64,000 nt of DNA from Apoderus coryli (lineage: Eukaryota; Arthropoda; Insecta; Coleoptera; Attelabidae), in assembly GCA_911728435.2 (NCBI GenBank), contig OU452200.1, positions 33,061,715 through 33,125,714 of the forward strand, in the 5' to 3' direction. Numbering within the stretch: position 1 is the stretch's first letter; the number at the start of each line of letters is the position of its first letter. Below are positions 10,370 to 21,664 of the stretch, one piece after another. The notes under the pieces are model-generated. The model worked only from the letters and a program-made list of their open reading frames with translations. It searched no databases and was not told where the DNA came from. The position numbers and the translations under genes were made by a program.

Positions 10370-12475
10370 AACTCACAAACACTACATTTTTCCTATAATG
10401 GGATCGTATTACAAACTACAACCAATATTAGTAGTATAGAGTAAGAATAATTGTTGTTTATTATAATTACAGTACATTCCTGTGCAAGTTTTTTATTATC
10501 TAAATTTCATCTTGTGATTTGTTTTTATTATTCAAACGAAGATATTTTGAATAATAAAATAGTAAATATACAAGAAACACTAGGTTATTTGCATTTATAG
10601 TACGTTTAGTACCAGATAATTTCAATGGTTTACAATAAAATGTAAAGGTTTATTATTACATTTCGTTGTGAAAGAAACATTTGTTAATGCAAAATAAGTT
10701 TTAAAAATTGGTAGGTTCTTGCAATTTAACTGTATAATACCCAAAGGCAGATTATGTGAAAAAATAGACGAACAAAAACTATAAGAATTTACAACATACA
10801 TAGGTAATTCATTATTCCGTCCTTTGTAAATTATTATTAAACTGAGAAGCATCTAATGAATTCTATATTGAGTTGAACTTCAAAAAATGTGTATTTATAA
10901 GTCATCGCAGAACCATAAAAGACGCATTTTCGTTGCCGTTTTTAATTAAATTATGAATTTTCTGCCTAAACAACATTTTAACATATTATTCAAAATAATA
11001 ATCGACCGCCCTATATATATTCTGAATTCTTAACCCGGCCACAGACGATCATGCAAAACTGACAAATTTGCACGATGAGCCGATGCACACGTGCTAAAAT
11101 GATCGCCTTTCTTGCAAAACTGAGAAACCTGAGAGGTCAATAGTTAATATCAGAAATCTTTACATTATTACCACAATTTTATGCTAAACATCAATCACAC
11201 TGACCTTTCACATCAGTTCAATTGATGTGAGTGGTAAAACCGCAAATGGCATTACCGAATAAATGAGAAATGCCACAACTGTCAACTAAAAATAAAACTC
11301 AGTACACACTTTACGGAAGAAAATCGACTATTTTAGGAAATTTCTGTATTGTGTTGGTCCAAAAAAAAAACTAACTATATCCTTTGTCAGGAAGTGATAT
11401 TATTACTATTGATCATTACATCCGAAAATACGTTGACATCCGTTATTTACGCACGTGCTGCAGCACAATGAGGGAAATTTGAAAAGTTTTAAGCCTCTTA
11501 TATACTCCCTATCTATAAATCCATGACAAGTCTTTCACAAGTCACCACCTCGCGAAATTAACTCTTAAATCACATTCTGGATATTTCGAGATTTCGTTTT
11601 GCATTTCCTTTTTTTGCTTATACGTATTTATACTCTCGTATTTCGTGTTCCGACTGAGTGAAAAAGAAGTTTTACATTCGAAATGAATTTGTAGGCTCCG
11701 ACATAAGCTTAATTTTATTAGAATATATTTACCCGGATTTATAATGTATCTAGGTTTTGTCTTATTTATTTTGTAATTTCACGGTACCGTAAACTATGTT
11801 TTCTTGACATGGATATATTTTCCATGAATATGTTGATGGTAGTTTGAGAATTTAAAAATATGGTTATATCAAAATAACATATTGGATATACAGGGCATTT
11901 ATAGCCCTCTTAGGAGTCTTCCTACAAAAAATTTAAAGCTCAATTTTTAACGAACAATACAAAAATATGGCAAATGTGAAATGTCAAATATTCGCGGTTT
12001 CATTAAAAGTATTATTAGTGTTCTATCATTTAAAATAACTTTTATTTGTTTTTTCTGCAGGAGATTTTTAAAAATTCGATTGATTTATAAAAATTTTGTT
12101 CGTAGAAAAGGTCATAACCTCTAACTCGAGATAGTAAACATAAACAACCTCCATAATTAATGTTATTTTAATTGCAAATGTAAACAATTTCCTAATTTGG
12201 TTGATACAAATAATTATTATTACTTGCAAACACTAATTATTATTAATTGTAGATACATAATATGTTTGTTTTTACTAGGTACTTTATTATTATAGTTTTA
12301 GTTACATTTTATAATAATACTAAAAACTTTAATGTCTTTTTTAATGCTAATATAAACAAATGTACTTTATTTATTAGCGATATTGTTTGTAATGAAGTCT
12401 GTTTAATTAGCGAAAATAATTAAATGCATTTTATTAGCTCTAATTAACCGCCATATTTTTAATAACGTAAGAAAA
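10370..12475. other. AT-rich stretch, possible MITE ends only
   Basis: At 11030-11130 a GC-richer string starting cccggccacagacgatcatgcaaaac looks like a MITE end. At 11889 a tacagggca string resembles the ends of mariner-type elements in this window. No complete element was delimited and no coding motif is present. Confidence 0.35.
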
Positions 12476-12479
12476 GAAA

Positions 12480-12725
12480 ATTTTGAGCACAACAAAAAAG
12501 TTAAAAAATCGGTTGTGTCACCCCAAAACTTTCCCGACAAGTTATAATAGAATAACAAATATATGACCTGCGTAACGAAACAGAATTGTATTATTTTCAA
12601 TAAAATAACGTAACAAACTAACTACTTTATTCAAAAATTAGAAAAAAAAAAGTATTGAAAGAGCTAGGACTTGAACTCGTAACCCTTCAAAAGTGACCTT
12701 GCTTTGAAATGATGTATCACTCGAC
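12480..12725 (-). repeat. SINE-like repeat, copy 1
   Basis: On the minus strand a tRNA-type B box (gagttcaagtcc near 12677) is followed by a T-run and a body of about 170 bp. This body is shared with 40133-40330: blocks gttacg, attgaaaataatacaatt, gtttcgttacgcag, tcatatattt, and cgggaaagtttt. An A box is not clear. The combination of B box, T-run and dispersed body suggests a tRNA-derived SINE. Confidence 0.6.
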
Positions 12726-12869
12726 CCCTACTGATATATGAAAATTTAGTGGTTGCATCCACCCCTTCATAAGAAACGAACAATATATTTTAGCGGAGTC
12801 ACCTCAACCCATTCTAAAATTGCCAGAATATTACTTTACTAACTTTTACTATCAAAATAATATCTCAGC

Positions 12870-13230
12870 AACAACTTCAATTTTAAAAATTAAAAAAATA
12901 TAAGGTTAATGGTGTACTCAGACAACAATTAAATATTGTGGTTAAATGGCCACCTTCACCGCTGGCATGTTCGTTGGAATGCACTCCAAAAAAATAATCC
13001 AAGAAAGTTAAATCGCCTCTTCTGTTCTGTCTAATTCTCCCCGAAAAACCTGTCAACATAACACGCGGTTTGGTAACGATTAGCATGCAATTACTGAAGA
13101 TGGCACCGTGTGGTGAATGCTGCTAGTTAAGCTGTTGGAAATGAGCCTCATCACTAAAATCGTGGCGACGTCTAAAATCATTAGGCTTTATCTGTTGAGT
13201 TAGCTTGGATCTTTTCAAGTTTTTTGTATA
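12870..13230 (-). pseudogene. Mariner-type transposase relic
   Basis: The minus strand reads in broken frames: QQIKPNDFRRRHDFSDEAHF (first Asp region) near 13150-13210, then RRGDLTFLDYFFGVHS near 12980-13030, equivalent to the RSCDLTPLDYFLWG block of the DD41D element at 23 kb. The region between, including the second Asp, is lost. It is very decayed. Confidence 0.55.
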
Positions 13231-13234
13231 ACAT

Positions 13235-13925
13235 GTCGCGTTTCTCTTTAAAATAAATTTAGAGAATCGATTTGGTTTATTGGGTTTAAATAATAATAAA
13301 AATTAGAACGTAACCAGCCAAACTGGATAAAAGTAAGTATACACCAATACCATTTTCCAGATTAATTAAAGGGCTGAAATAGAGAGTGCGTAATCCTTAA
13401 AAGCACCCTTGCGAACAACGCACAATGGAGGTGAACACGGCATCACATTAAGGTGCAGAAATCATCAGTGTGAAACCAGACAAAAGGACTATGCGTTTAT
13501 GTGAAGGTAGTAAAATATATATAGAGGGGTTGTAATCGGAAACTCACTCGGTTGAAAATTTACGTATATATTATGATATCATAATGTGCCATAAATAATT
13601 TCTAAATCATAAACTTCAATTTGATGATAATAGAAATTAGACCGCAGTCACAAAGAGAAGTTTGCTGTATCAAATAACCCTCATTTTTATATAAAGGCAC
13701 ATAAGTTAAATAAGTGATGGTTGATCCTTTTCTGCGTTACGTAAGTAAAATCTCTGGTGTTGATTTTCTAGAAAAGATTTATTAGCACATCTAAAAGAGA
13801 TCTCAAGACAATATTTTTCTTAAATAACACTGAATAAAAAATGGAAACGGGTGTTAAAATGGATAGTTACCTACGGAATTGTTCGTTCTGAAAGTCTCAA
13901 CTAAATTTATTGACATAGCAGTAGA
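13235..13925. other. No recognisable feature
   Basis: Only chance frames and no clear repeats. The AT content is similar to the surroundings. Confidence 0.4.
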
Positions 13926-13934
13926 TAATTTATA

Positions 13935-13965
13935 CCACTGATGATGGGACTTTGTGCATGCATGG
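13935..13965 (+). ncRNA. Broken hammerhead ribozyme relic
   Basis: CCACTGATGATGGGAC matches the 5' half of the Penelope-like hammerheads at 41.6 and 42.4 kb, and CATGG follows. The 3' strand of stem II and the GAAA core are deleted, so no cleavage would be expected. Confidence 0.45.
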
Positions 13966-14033
13966 CTGATTAGGGGTGTCTGATACACTGCGAACTGATG
14001 GTCTATTGTGTTCCCCTGTGTCTCAAGTTACAA

Positions 14034-14575
14034 CTATCCACCAAGTTCTAGAGCTCTTATGACCTCCAGTAGCTTGGCTGGTATCAGGGACAACACGTCT
14101 CCATCTTGCACGATTTCATGCCCCAATTGTTCCTTGCGTTGGCTTCTGATAGTGGCACATTCTGTTACTAGATGATCAGGAGTCGCTGTCTTCTAGAATT
14201 AATCTTGCCATTTGTTTCCTAACGCGAAAATGTCCTGTAAGAATACGTAGCCCGTTCATACTGTGATCCAAACAGATATTGGATGTTCCAAGGAATTTCT
14301 TGTAGTGTATCAGTCCAGGAACATTTTGCCAGAATATTACTCTATCTGTTTCCTCCGTAATTCTGAACTTCTCCTTGTAGGTGTGTTTCCCCTTTTTTGC
14401 TAACTTATTGGCTTCTTCGTTTCTGCTGATACCTGAATGTCCGGGTATCGAAACAAGGGAAACTCTGACATTCTTGCTAAGCTCGTTAAGTCCTAGTAAT
14501 GCATGACTAATACTCCTGGTTCCATATATTTTATAATATAAATGATTTTCTGGACGCATCTATGCTTGTAAAACG
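14034..14575 (-). pseudogene. RNase H and C-terminus of a non-LTR retrotransposon
   Basis: The main frame (14559 to 14176) gives RVSLVSIPGHSGISRNEEAN, the conserved end of RNase H with the PGHSGI..NE.AD-type motif, followed by ITEETDRVIFW, ILTGHFRVRKQMA. After one frame change near 14180 the reading continues TPDHLVTECATI..., LLEVIRALELGG and a stop at 14034-14036. This layout (RNase H followed by a zinc-finger-like C-end where the Cys/His pattern is partly kept) fits the R1/I-like group of insect LINEs. The RT part is absent upstream. Confidence 0.75.
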
Positions 14576-14784
14576 ACGGGCCTTAAAAGGTTCACTTGGG
14601 AATAGGAAAAGGTCACACATGCCTAGCGAATATGGAAACTGTGGCATGATTACAGTCTTGTGTTTTGCCAAAAATTAACAAACACGTAATAAAGCTAGCT
14701 AACTATGTATTGTTTCGCTACGAAGCCGGACATCCTTTTCGATCTCCTACAAGCAAACTGCATTGAAATTGTAATAGTCCTTAT

Positions 14785-14895
14785 TTATCGTTTAACCTTG
14801 GCGATCCAAAACGCCTCCACTGGGACGATTGTGTTTTAGTTTCAACATTTTTACAATAAACCAACGTTTCATCACTTGTTATGATCGTGAAATCT
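14785..14895 (-). pseudogene. Mariner (DD34D) transposase fragment
   Basis: About 37 codons on the minus strand read IITSDETLVYCKNVETKTQ, then SQWRRFGSPR, which is the mariner block around the first catalytic Asp (GDESWVY..ETK.QS.QW...SPRPKK in active mariners). The rest of the gene is not recognisable nearby. A mariner N-terminal piece of the same type occurs at 37835-38085. Confidence 0.65.
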
Positions 14896-15162
14896 CGAAA
14901 AATCCAGCTCAAAAATGAATCAAAACTTTAGCAATGCCAGTTTTTGCCAAACGGAATGATTTTGCATTATTTGTGGTACAAAAACTAGTGCGTATATAAC
15001 TAGAAATTACTGGACAATATTTATCATTGTATTCTCACATGATTACGCATTTGGACCGACAATCCAGATTTCATTTCCTCATCCGGATTTGAAAAAGTTG
15101 GGATTTAACAAAAAATAATGTTGAAACTAATTCTTAAGTTTGGCCAAATGGGTATGAAGTTA

Positions 15163-15640
15163 CAGGGCCGGATTACCCAATAGGCTACATCCTAGAGGCC
15201 CAAGACTTGCTAGGGCCCTTGAAGATCTTCAATTTAATATTTAATGAAAACAAAAATGAAATAGAAGAAACTGAGAAAACAGTTTACTGTTAGGTCAACA
15301 GTATACGGTATTTAATTTATTATATACCAGGCGGTGTAGTTTATATGTATGCATCTAATTAATTAGAGTTATACGTTTGGGTGAGTGGTTGTATATTATT
15401 GACTAAAATGAATAACTGTCCAAGTGAGCAAAAAAACGCGTAAAATAACTAAAGAAAGGGCTGTAAGGCAGGCGAAAGCTATAGAATATAATAGAAGAAT
15501 AGACAAGTTTTTGACAAAACAACATGTAATATAATACATCAAAAAAATGCCTGCCTGATCTACCGGAAATCCGGTCCTGTGAGGTCAAATGCCAAAATGA
15601 AAGAATTGTACTTTTAAATAAGATAAAACTCACATGTTTG
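15163..15640 (+). mobile_element. Possible 5' end of a hAT-like element
   Basis: The segment begins cagggccggattaccc, resembling hAT terminal repeats. About 230 bp further a broken frame reads KKTRKITKERAVRQAKAIEY, then NRRIDKFLTK, similar to the basic N-terminus of ZMYM/BED-type hAT transposases. The catalytic region is missing and the right end was not found. Confidence 0.35.
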
Positions 15641-15914
15641 TTAAACTATTTTTACCATGATATGAATATCGTTTATGGCGGAAAATTTGAAACATTTTGA
15701 TACATGCGAAATAGCCAACCAATTGTGCGAAATGTATAAACAAATTATAAAATATTAGTATTTGACGTGATGAATGTTATTATAAACAACTTCCCACCAA
15801 ACGGATACATTTAATTTGACGCAGACGCGCAAAATCTCAACTTTTTCGCATTAATAGATACAAGAAATGTATCGATATACTCACTTCGATCGCAATTTCT
15901 CCGCCTATTGCCTC

Positions 15915-16250
15915 AAATACTACAAGTAAGTCTATTGGCCGCTTGTAATAAATAAATAAAAGATAGAAATAAAAGGCGTCTACGCCACAATATATATACT
16001 CAGTATAATTGAATTGTCAAATACCATTAAATACCATACATGTTTCGAGATTCTATAATCTCATCATCAGTGGCAGAATTACAATTTAGAAAACATTTCA
16101 AAGTAATGAATACATGTTCTTAAATGAACAATCCACATTGTGGAAAAATATTTCATTTTTATATATACAAACAAAATGTAATTAAAAATGTACAAAATTT
16201 AAGAAATATTATACCTATTAAGTGTTGAATTTTTTACGTTTTTACTCATA
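15915..16250 (-). mobile_element. Penelope-like element fragment with hammerhead
   Basis: Orientation is set by the hammerhead at 16034-16073. Upstream of it in element orientation (16080-16250) the sequence resembles the corresponding part of the palindrome at 41.7-41.9 kb (block attgtggaaaaatattt and a following attaaaaat stretch). No RT motif is left. The part past the ribozyme contains a small ggcgtctacgcca palindrome. Confidence 0.5.
16034..16073 (-). ncRNA. Hammerhead ribozyme motif (Penelope type)
   Basis: The minus strand order is CCA (stem I), CTGATGA, one T, GAGATT-loop-AATCTC (6-bp stem II), GAAA, CATGTA, TGG (stem I). All core bases are present. As in the other Penelope-type copies here, an extra T precedes stem II and stem III is only the palindrome ACATGT. 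Confidence 0.7.
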
Positions 16251-16259
16251 TTAAATGCG

Positions 16260-19200
16260 TTAAGGGGTTTAATTTTAGGGGGTTTTTAAAAGAATATTAT
16301 TTATAGATTAGTTCGTTACCATGTGGTGGTCTTATTTCAACCCCCGCGTAAATAAATAAAATAAGAAATACATGCTTTATGAAAAAAATCGGCTGCCCCT
16401 CCACGTAATGGACAGTGTCCAGGTTTCAGCCAGAAAAAAAAATCCCGATGGCAGCCAGTCGGAAAAGTAGATTTTTGATTTATGTATTTTTTATTTATAC
16501 TTAGTCTACCACTGACACCCACTATTAATAAACAAATAATGGAATATTCTGACATTCGCCAAATATCACCAAGTGTCATATTGACAGTTATCTTAACTGA
16601 AATACCCATTATACTATAATTCATACGTAAGTACGGTCTTATTGTTATTTCACAGGTGTTTATTTGTCAAAATAATTACAGGTATAGCGGGTGATGATAT
16701 TTTTTTTATTTTTTGTTACTTTATATTGACTTACATTTACTTAAATATGCCAGCGATGAAAAAACTCTCCAAATAAATATTGTAGAGATTTAAGTGCTCT
16801 ATCATTTGATATGTAACATCGGTATTTTCTTTTAACAACGAAAAAAATATGATTTTTTTAAAACTTTGACAGGCCGCCATTCTGAAATTAGGTCTCCGAT
16901 TTCAATCGCCAACGAACTCACGCGATTCCATGACCTAGCCGATTTTTTAACCAAATTTTGTTTTGATTGGTCAAAAAATGCGGCCTAGAACGTGACGCAA
17001 AGTTTCTATATCCCATATATATATATATATATATAGATATATAAACTTTTGAGCTGAGGTCATTTTTAGGATCCAGGGGTCATAAAATGAAGTACTGCAT
17101 AAAAATTTTTCAAAATTTCGGTTGTGTCGATCTCCTGAATAGTTAGATTTTTTTTAAAAATCTACTAAAAGTTACCTAACCCTTGTTATATCCCACTTTC
17201 CATGTTTTGCTATTAAACAAATATGCCAAAGTTCATATAAGTGGCATGATACGGTGAAATAATATAAAAAACTCATTGCCTTTTGTAATCAAAATGAGTG
17301 TAGTCCATTGTAATGGGGATGCAAATCACCCCAATACTTCACGGATATTCTAGTTGATTAAATATTAATAGCTGATAGGTAATTTCAATATCGTTAGTAA
17401 CGGCAAAAGCACAATAAAACTTCAGGTAATTTATGAGTTGGAACCGCTACACGATGCCAAATAGAAATGCGTGTTTATTTATATTGTTTCCTATACAGGG
17501 TCCTGTAAAACAACGTTACCTAAACGATATAATAGGTATATTTAGTATTTTTTCATTACTACAGAACAAACATTTTCACAAGGTTATACAGGTGGAACAC
17601 GGAACTTCAATAAAACTGTAAAATAACCGCATCAATATGTAGAAAAGCAGGTACATCTATCGATAATGCTCCATTTAATATTGTGAAAACTTGACTGTTC
17701 CTCTTAGTTAGCCTTTATTATTCAATCAAGCTTGTTATACAAAACGATTATATAAATTTTTCAAAATTGACATTTATCGATCAATAAAATCAACGTCTGG
17801 GCACTGAAAATCAAGGGACTAATGTATATTTTAATTAAAATTGGGGTTCTATACAATATTTTGGTTCTGAGCTGCTTCAGACAATCTTGTTACGTAGTTA
17901 TTTTAATTATTGCTAAGATTTTTAACTGTAAATTAATTTTCCTATGGGCTGTTTAATCGTAGAAATGTAAAAATATTTCGTGATTAAGACGTCGTGTTTT
18001 CGGTCGAAACGTCCAAAAAGAAAAGAACATGAAATAAACATCAAGTTTCTTTCATTTTTCAAAACTAAATGGAATAAAAACTGAAAAAATCTACAATTTT
18101 ACGAATTAATTGTAGTTTTAATTATTATTGAGGAATTGGTAGTTAAAATAAAAAAATAGAGCGAGAGTAAATTATGTAAAGCACGTTTATACGAATTTAG
18201 ACATTCTTATGTAAATGAATTGGAATAATTCAAAATTAAACTAACAAATGATGTTATAAAATTTTCGACAATGCCAACAAAATTTCCGTTAGTTTCTCTC
18301 ACGTCTTACCACTAAAGTTTAAACACTGCATTTACCAAATTACAACTTACAGTTAACAGTGGAAATGCAAATCCTGGAAAATTAAAGTGATCTTTGCTTT
18401 AATTGCCATGCTGCAATTATTGCCCAGTCTTCTGTTGGAATAACCACCTATTTAGACTGGCTGGCTGGTTTTAACAAGGAATTTTGCAGTATTTGCAGTG
18501 GAAGTTGAGGCGTTCCTAAACGGGAATTAAACCATTTCATCAAATCAGGTTTTATTTGTTGAATTGATGAAGGCAATTAATTTTGATTTTTTTTATTAAA
18601 AATTACTCAAATATTGAGGTAAAACTCTATCTAATCTGTTTGAATAAATTAGAATTTAGTGAGTGATAGTGTGATATTTTTGGCTCATGTTTACTTTGAG
18701 ACTAAATGTTTAGAATTTACTCATCATGATTTATCCATCGCAATATTTTAGTTCGGTAGATATATATTTAAATAAAATGTACGCCACCGCCCCATTAGAA
18801 CAGTTTTAATATCTAAAAGGTCCATTATCTAAATTAACGGGGACTTTATTTTATGGAGGCATTCTTAGGTTTACGATCGTCTCATGTCATCGCTATTAAA
18901 ACGAAAAGTTTCATAGCCTCTCGCTGCTGAGCACTGGCGTTTATCAAAATTAATATTGCTTGTACCTCCGACAATATAGAATATAGTTAGAAGAAAAATT
19001 TGCATCAGACAGCGTTTGCATCATAAATCGGCAATTTACACTTAACTTAATTATTATATGTTTCATCTTGGTCTCGTATACGGAATGCTTATTTGATTCT
19101 AATCAATTGAGAACTTTTATAATAATTTGTAATATTGTATATGAAGTATAATAAAGCTAAAGTGTTTTGGGCTTTTAAGAAAGTTTAATTAATAAAAGAT

Positions 19201-19270
19201 TAAGTACATGTTTATCAAAAAATATTTATTAATAAATGTTCTAATCTAATTATTCTATTTCAGTTTTATG
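16260..19270. other. AT-rich stretch with simple repeat and MITE traces
   Basis: An (AT)n run lies at 17015-17042. At 17497 a tatacagggtcctgtaaaa string resembles a mariner-type terminal repeat without a partner end. A 95-codon minus frame at 16337-16624 has no recognisable motif. Nothing else was identified. Confidence 0.4.
17015..17042. repeat. (AT)n microsatellite
   Basis: About ten uninterrupted AT units followed by agatatat. Confidence 0.8.
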
Positions 19271-19278
19271 TGCATATA

Positions 19279-19823
19279 CAGGGTGTCCCGAAATTAACGT
19301 AAAATAATTTAAGAGGACATTCTACAAGCAAAAATAAGATTTTTTTGTCATATGAGCATATTATATCAAAAAATGTTTTAATCAGCTAAATTTTTACTGA
19401 TTTAAGAACATTCAACAGGAACATTCTCAGCTGAATGTTTTACACAAAATAAGTGCCAAACTATGGCGATTTTTCTGGAATAATTTTAAGTAACACCTAA
19501 AAACACTGAAAACTTGTTTAAACACGTGTGATATACCACCTAGTTTTGAATTGAAAATGGCTTTAAATTTAACAATGAAAAATCTGGGGCTGTATCTAAA
19601 AAAACAAGTTGATGATGGTTTTTCAAAAACGAAACGTCGTAGTGAAAATTTGTAAACGCTATCTTATTATTATCAAAAATTGTCGAAAACGGCTAAAGTT
19701 AGTTTACTTTTGAACACACGATTTAAAAGGAGTTTAAATTGTACTAATCTAATTTAACCGACATTGTAACTACTACCGTTTCCAAGATTCCAAAGCTATC
19801 CCATTCTTATCTTGGACACAGTG
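19279..19823. mobile_element. Full-length 545-bp MITE with TA target sites
   Basis: The ends are CAGGGTGTCCCG (left) and, reversed, CACTGTGTCCAAG (right), an imperfect terminal inverted repeat. TA flanks both sides (19277-19278, 19824-19825), as for Tc1/mariner insertions. No transposase motif is present, so it is non-autonomous. A second, interrupted copy is at 3642-3681 plus 4782-5099. Confidence 0.7.
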
Positions 19824-20042
19824 TATAGTTACTTAATATCTGTTACAGGATAATTATAATCATGCAAGACTGATTCATGTTTGGAAAAATAAGTTTTTAT
19901 ATATTAATCACCTCCTTAAAATGTTATGTTTGGTAATATACTTAATTTTAGTTTAGTTTTAATTTTTGATAATGAGTTAGGTACTGGAAAATATTAAGTA
20001 CCTTCTTTTGTAGTAAGATAATAAAAATAAAATTACTAAATC

Positions 20043-20140
20043 CAGCTTGTTTCATGAACTCCCAAACGGTGACCCATCCAAATTGTAACCGCGCTCCATG
20101 TAGGTGCACTTCGACAGTCGTCACTGTCGAGGCTACCGAC
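20043..20140 (-). pseudogene. 5S rRNA-like relic
   Basis: The reverse complement of 20058-20095 matches the 3' half of eukaryotic 5S rRNA (the TGGATGGG(T)GACC region and the GCG-GGTTA before it) at about 30 of 38 positions. With a 3-base gap the match continues into the GAAGT(TAA)GCA block. The match weakens toward both 5S ends. It may be a 5S pseudogene or the head of a 5S-derived SINE. Confidence 0.45.
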
Positions 20141-20144
20141 CAGG

Positions 20145-21540
20145 TTATCTTTTACCCTTGATCAACAAGCCATTTCATTCATCTCTTGCTCGGCGTTTTT
20201 GGAACATCAATGTCACTCATCAACACTCAATATCGGCTCAATGCATAAATGAACATGGATCGTTTACATATAAGGTCGTTACTGCCTAACTGCTTTAGTA
20301 CCGACAAAGTAGAGGACATTGGCATCCCCAACCTCTCAATTAATTTGCCTTGTTAATTTCAAGTTGTCTTGTTTAATAAACTAAGAAAAAAGTTTCATTA
20401 AATTAGAACGAATGTTGTTATTTTGAAATTTTTGTTTGTCTATTATATAAACCAAAAAATGAATACCTGTTGAGACATATAAAAACGGGCAATATTCTAG
20501 AGTGATGAACTTTTTATATAATAAAAGAGAATACCTACCTAAGAAAATATAGAAAATTGAGCAATATAAGTATATATATATATATATTATATATTAGTCT
20601 AAAAAAACGACATATCACCAGCTGCTTTAGCTGAATAAAACCCTTGGTTATATCCGCTATGCAAGGTCGCTCGTCATATTATCAGAAAAGGTAGAGCGTC
20701 TAAAAAGAAAAAGTCTGGGATATTATCAAAGATTATGTTTTCTTTTTTGTTCCTTTGAGCAAATATAATACAAAACGTCAGTTTGTGAGATGGCTTTCCC
20801 ATCAAAATAATTGAATACAGCTATTCCGGTTTCTCAAATTGCAGCTTCCGTTTTTGCAACATTAAATATAATTACTTAAATCAACTTGAAACAAATATTT
20901 GGATCTCTAATTTTTGCAGTGCTCCAAAGACTAGCAAGGAAATCTTGACGTAATATTAAAAATAGCGGTTAAGGAGTTACTTCGCTACCGATTAATAATA
21001 GAGACTTTTTGCACAACTCAACTCAAATAGCGTGACGTTGAGTTTCGGATTGGCATCTAGGCCGCATGCGCAGAAATTACCGTTTGCGATTAGCGTGATA
21101 AATACCGTATAACGCTAAATAAAAAGGACTTCTGATTGGCTGTAAGCAACGGAAGAATCAGCTGACAAATGTTAGTTTAAAAATTAATCAATCTAATCTT
21201 AAAGAATATGTGCTTAGATTAGATTTTATCGCTTTGAATTTATTCTGTAGATTACAAATATACAAATATATTAGGTTCATGTTAGCAGGAAAGTAAAATG
21301 TTGCAAAAATTGTTTTACCTATACAAGACACGTTAAAATTATTTCTGAACCAAGCATAGACATACTTTTTCAAATTTTAGCGTTTCCGTAAAGATTAACG
21401 TCGAATGTGTAAAAAGTTTCTATTGTGTCAATAGTTAGAGAGACACCTAAACTTAATCCCACCACATTCTACTGAACAGGAGGTTGTCACTATTTGAACA
21501 TAATAAAATGATTTGTATGGAAACATTTAAGCGCTAAACA
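20145..21540. other. No recognisable gene; (TA)n run
   Basis: A (TA)n microsatellite lies at 20571-20590. The 61-codon frame at 20104-20289 overlaps the 5S-like relic and has no motif. The rest is AT-rich without repeats that I could place. Confidence 0.4.
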
Positions 21541-21547
21541 ACCAAAA

Positions 21548-21660
21548 TTCCTAAACTCCACAAAATTTAATCGACAAAGAACACACTAAAGGGACTAGTT
21601 TCGGCTCAAGCCATCATCGGCCTTAAATAGTTTCATACAAACCAAAACATAATTGACAGT
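21548..21660 (-). mobile_element. Penelope-like terminal fragment
   Basis: The minus strand carries a hammerhead-like core (21589-21624) followed about 35 bp downstream by AAATTTTGTGGAG, the same spacing and block found after the hammerheads at 38.25, 41.6 and 42.4 kb. No RT sequence is attached. Confidence 0.5.
21589..21624 (-). ncRNA. Hammerhead ribozyme motif with one core change
   Basis: Minus strand: AAGG (stem I), CCGATGA, T, GGCT-tg-AGCC (stem II), GAAA, CTAGTC, CCTT (stem I). The second core base, U4 in the consensus CUGANGA, is C here, so activity is doubtful. Stem III is the palindrome ACTAGT and the cleavage triplet is GTC. Confidence 0.55.
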
Positions 21661-21664
21661 ATAA

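Noticed and set aside
12883..13086. 67-codon minus frame as an independent gene
   Set aside because: The frame is a fortuitous opening inside the mariner-type transposase relic.
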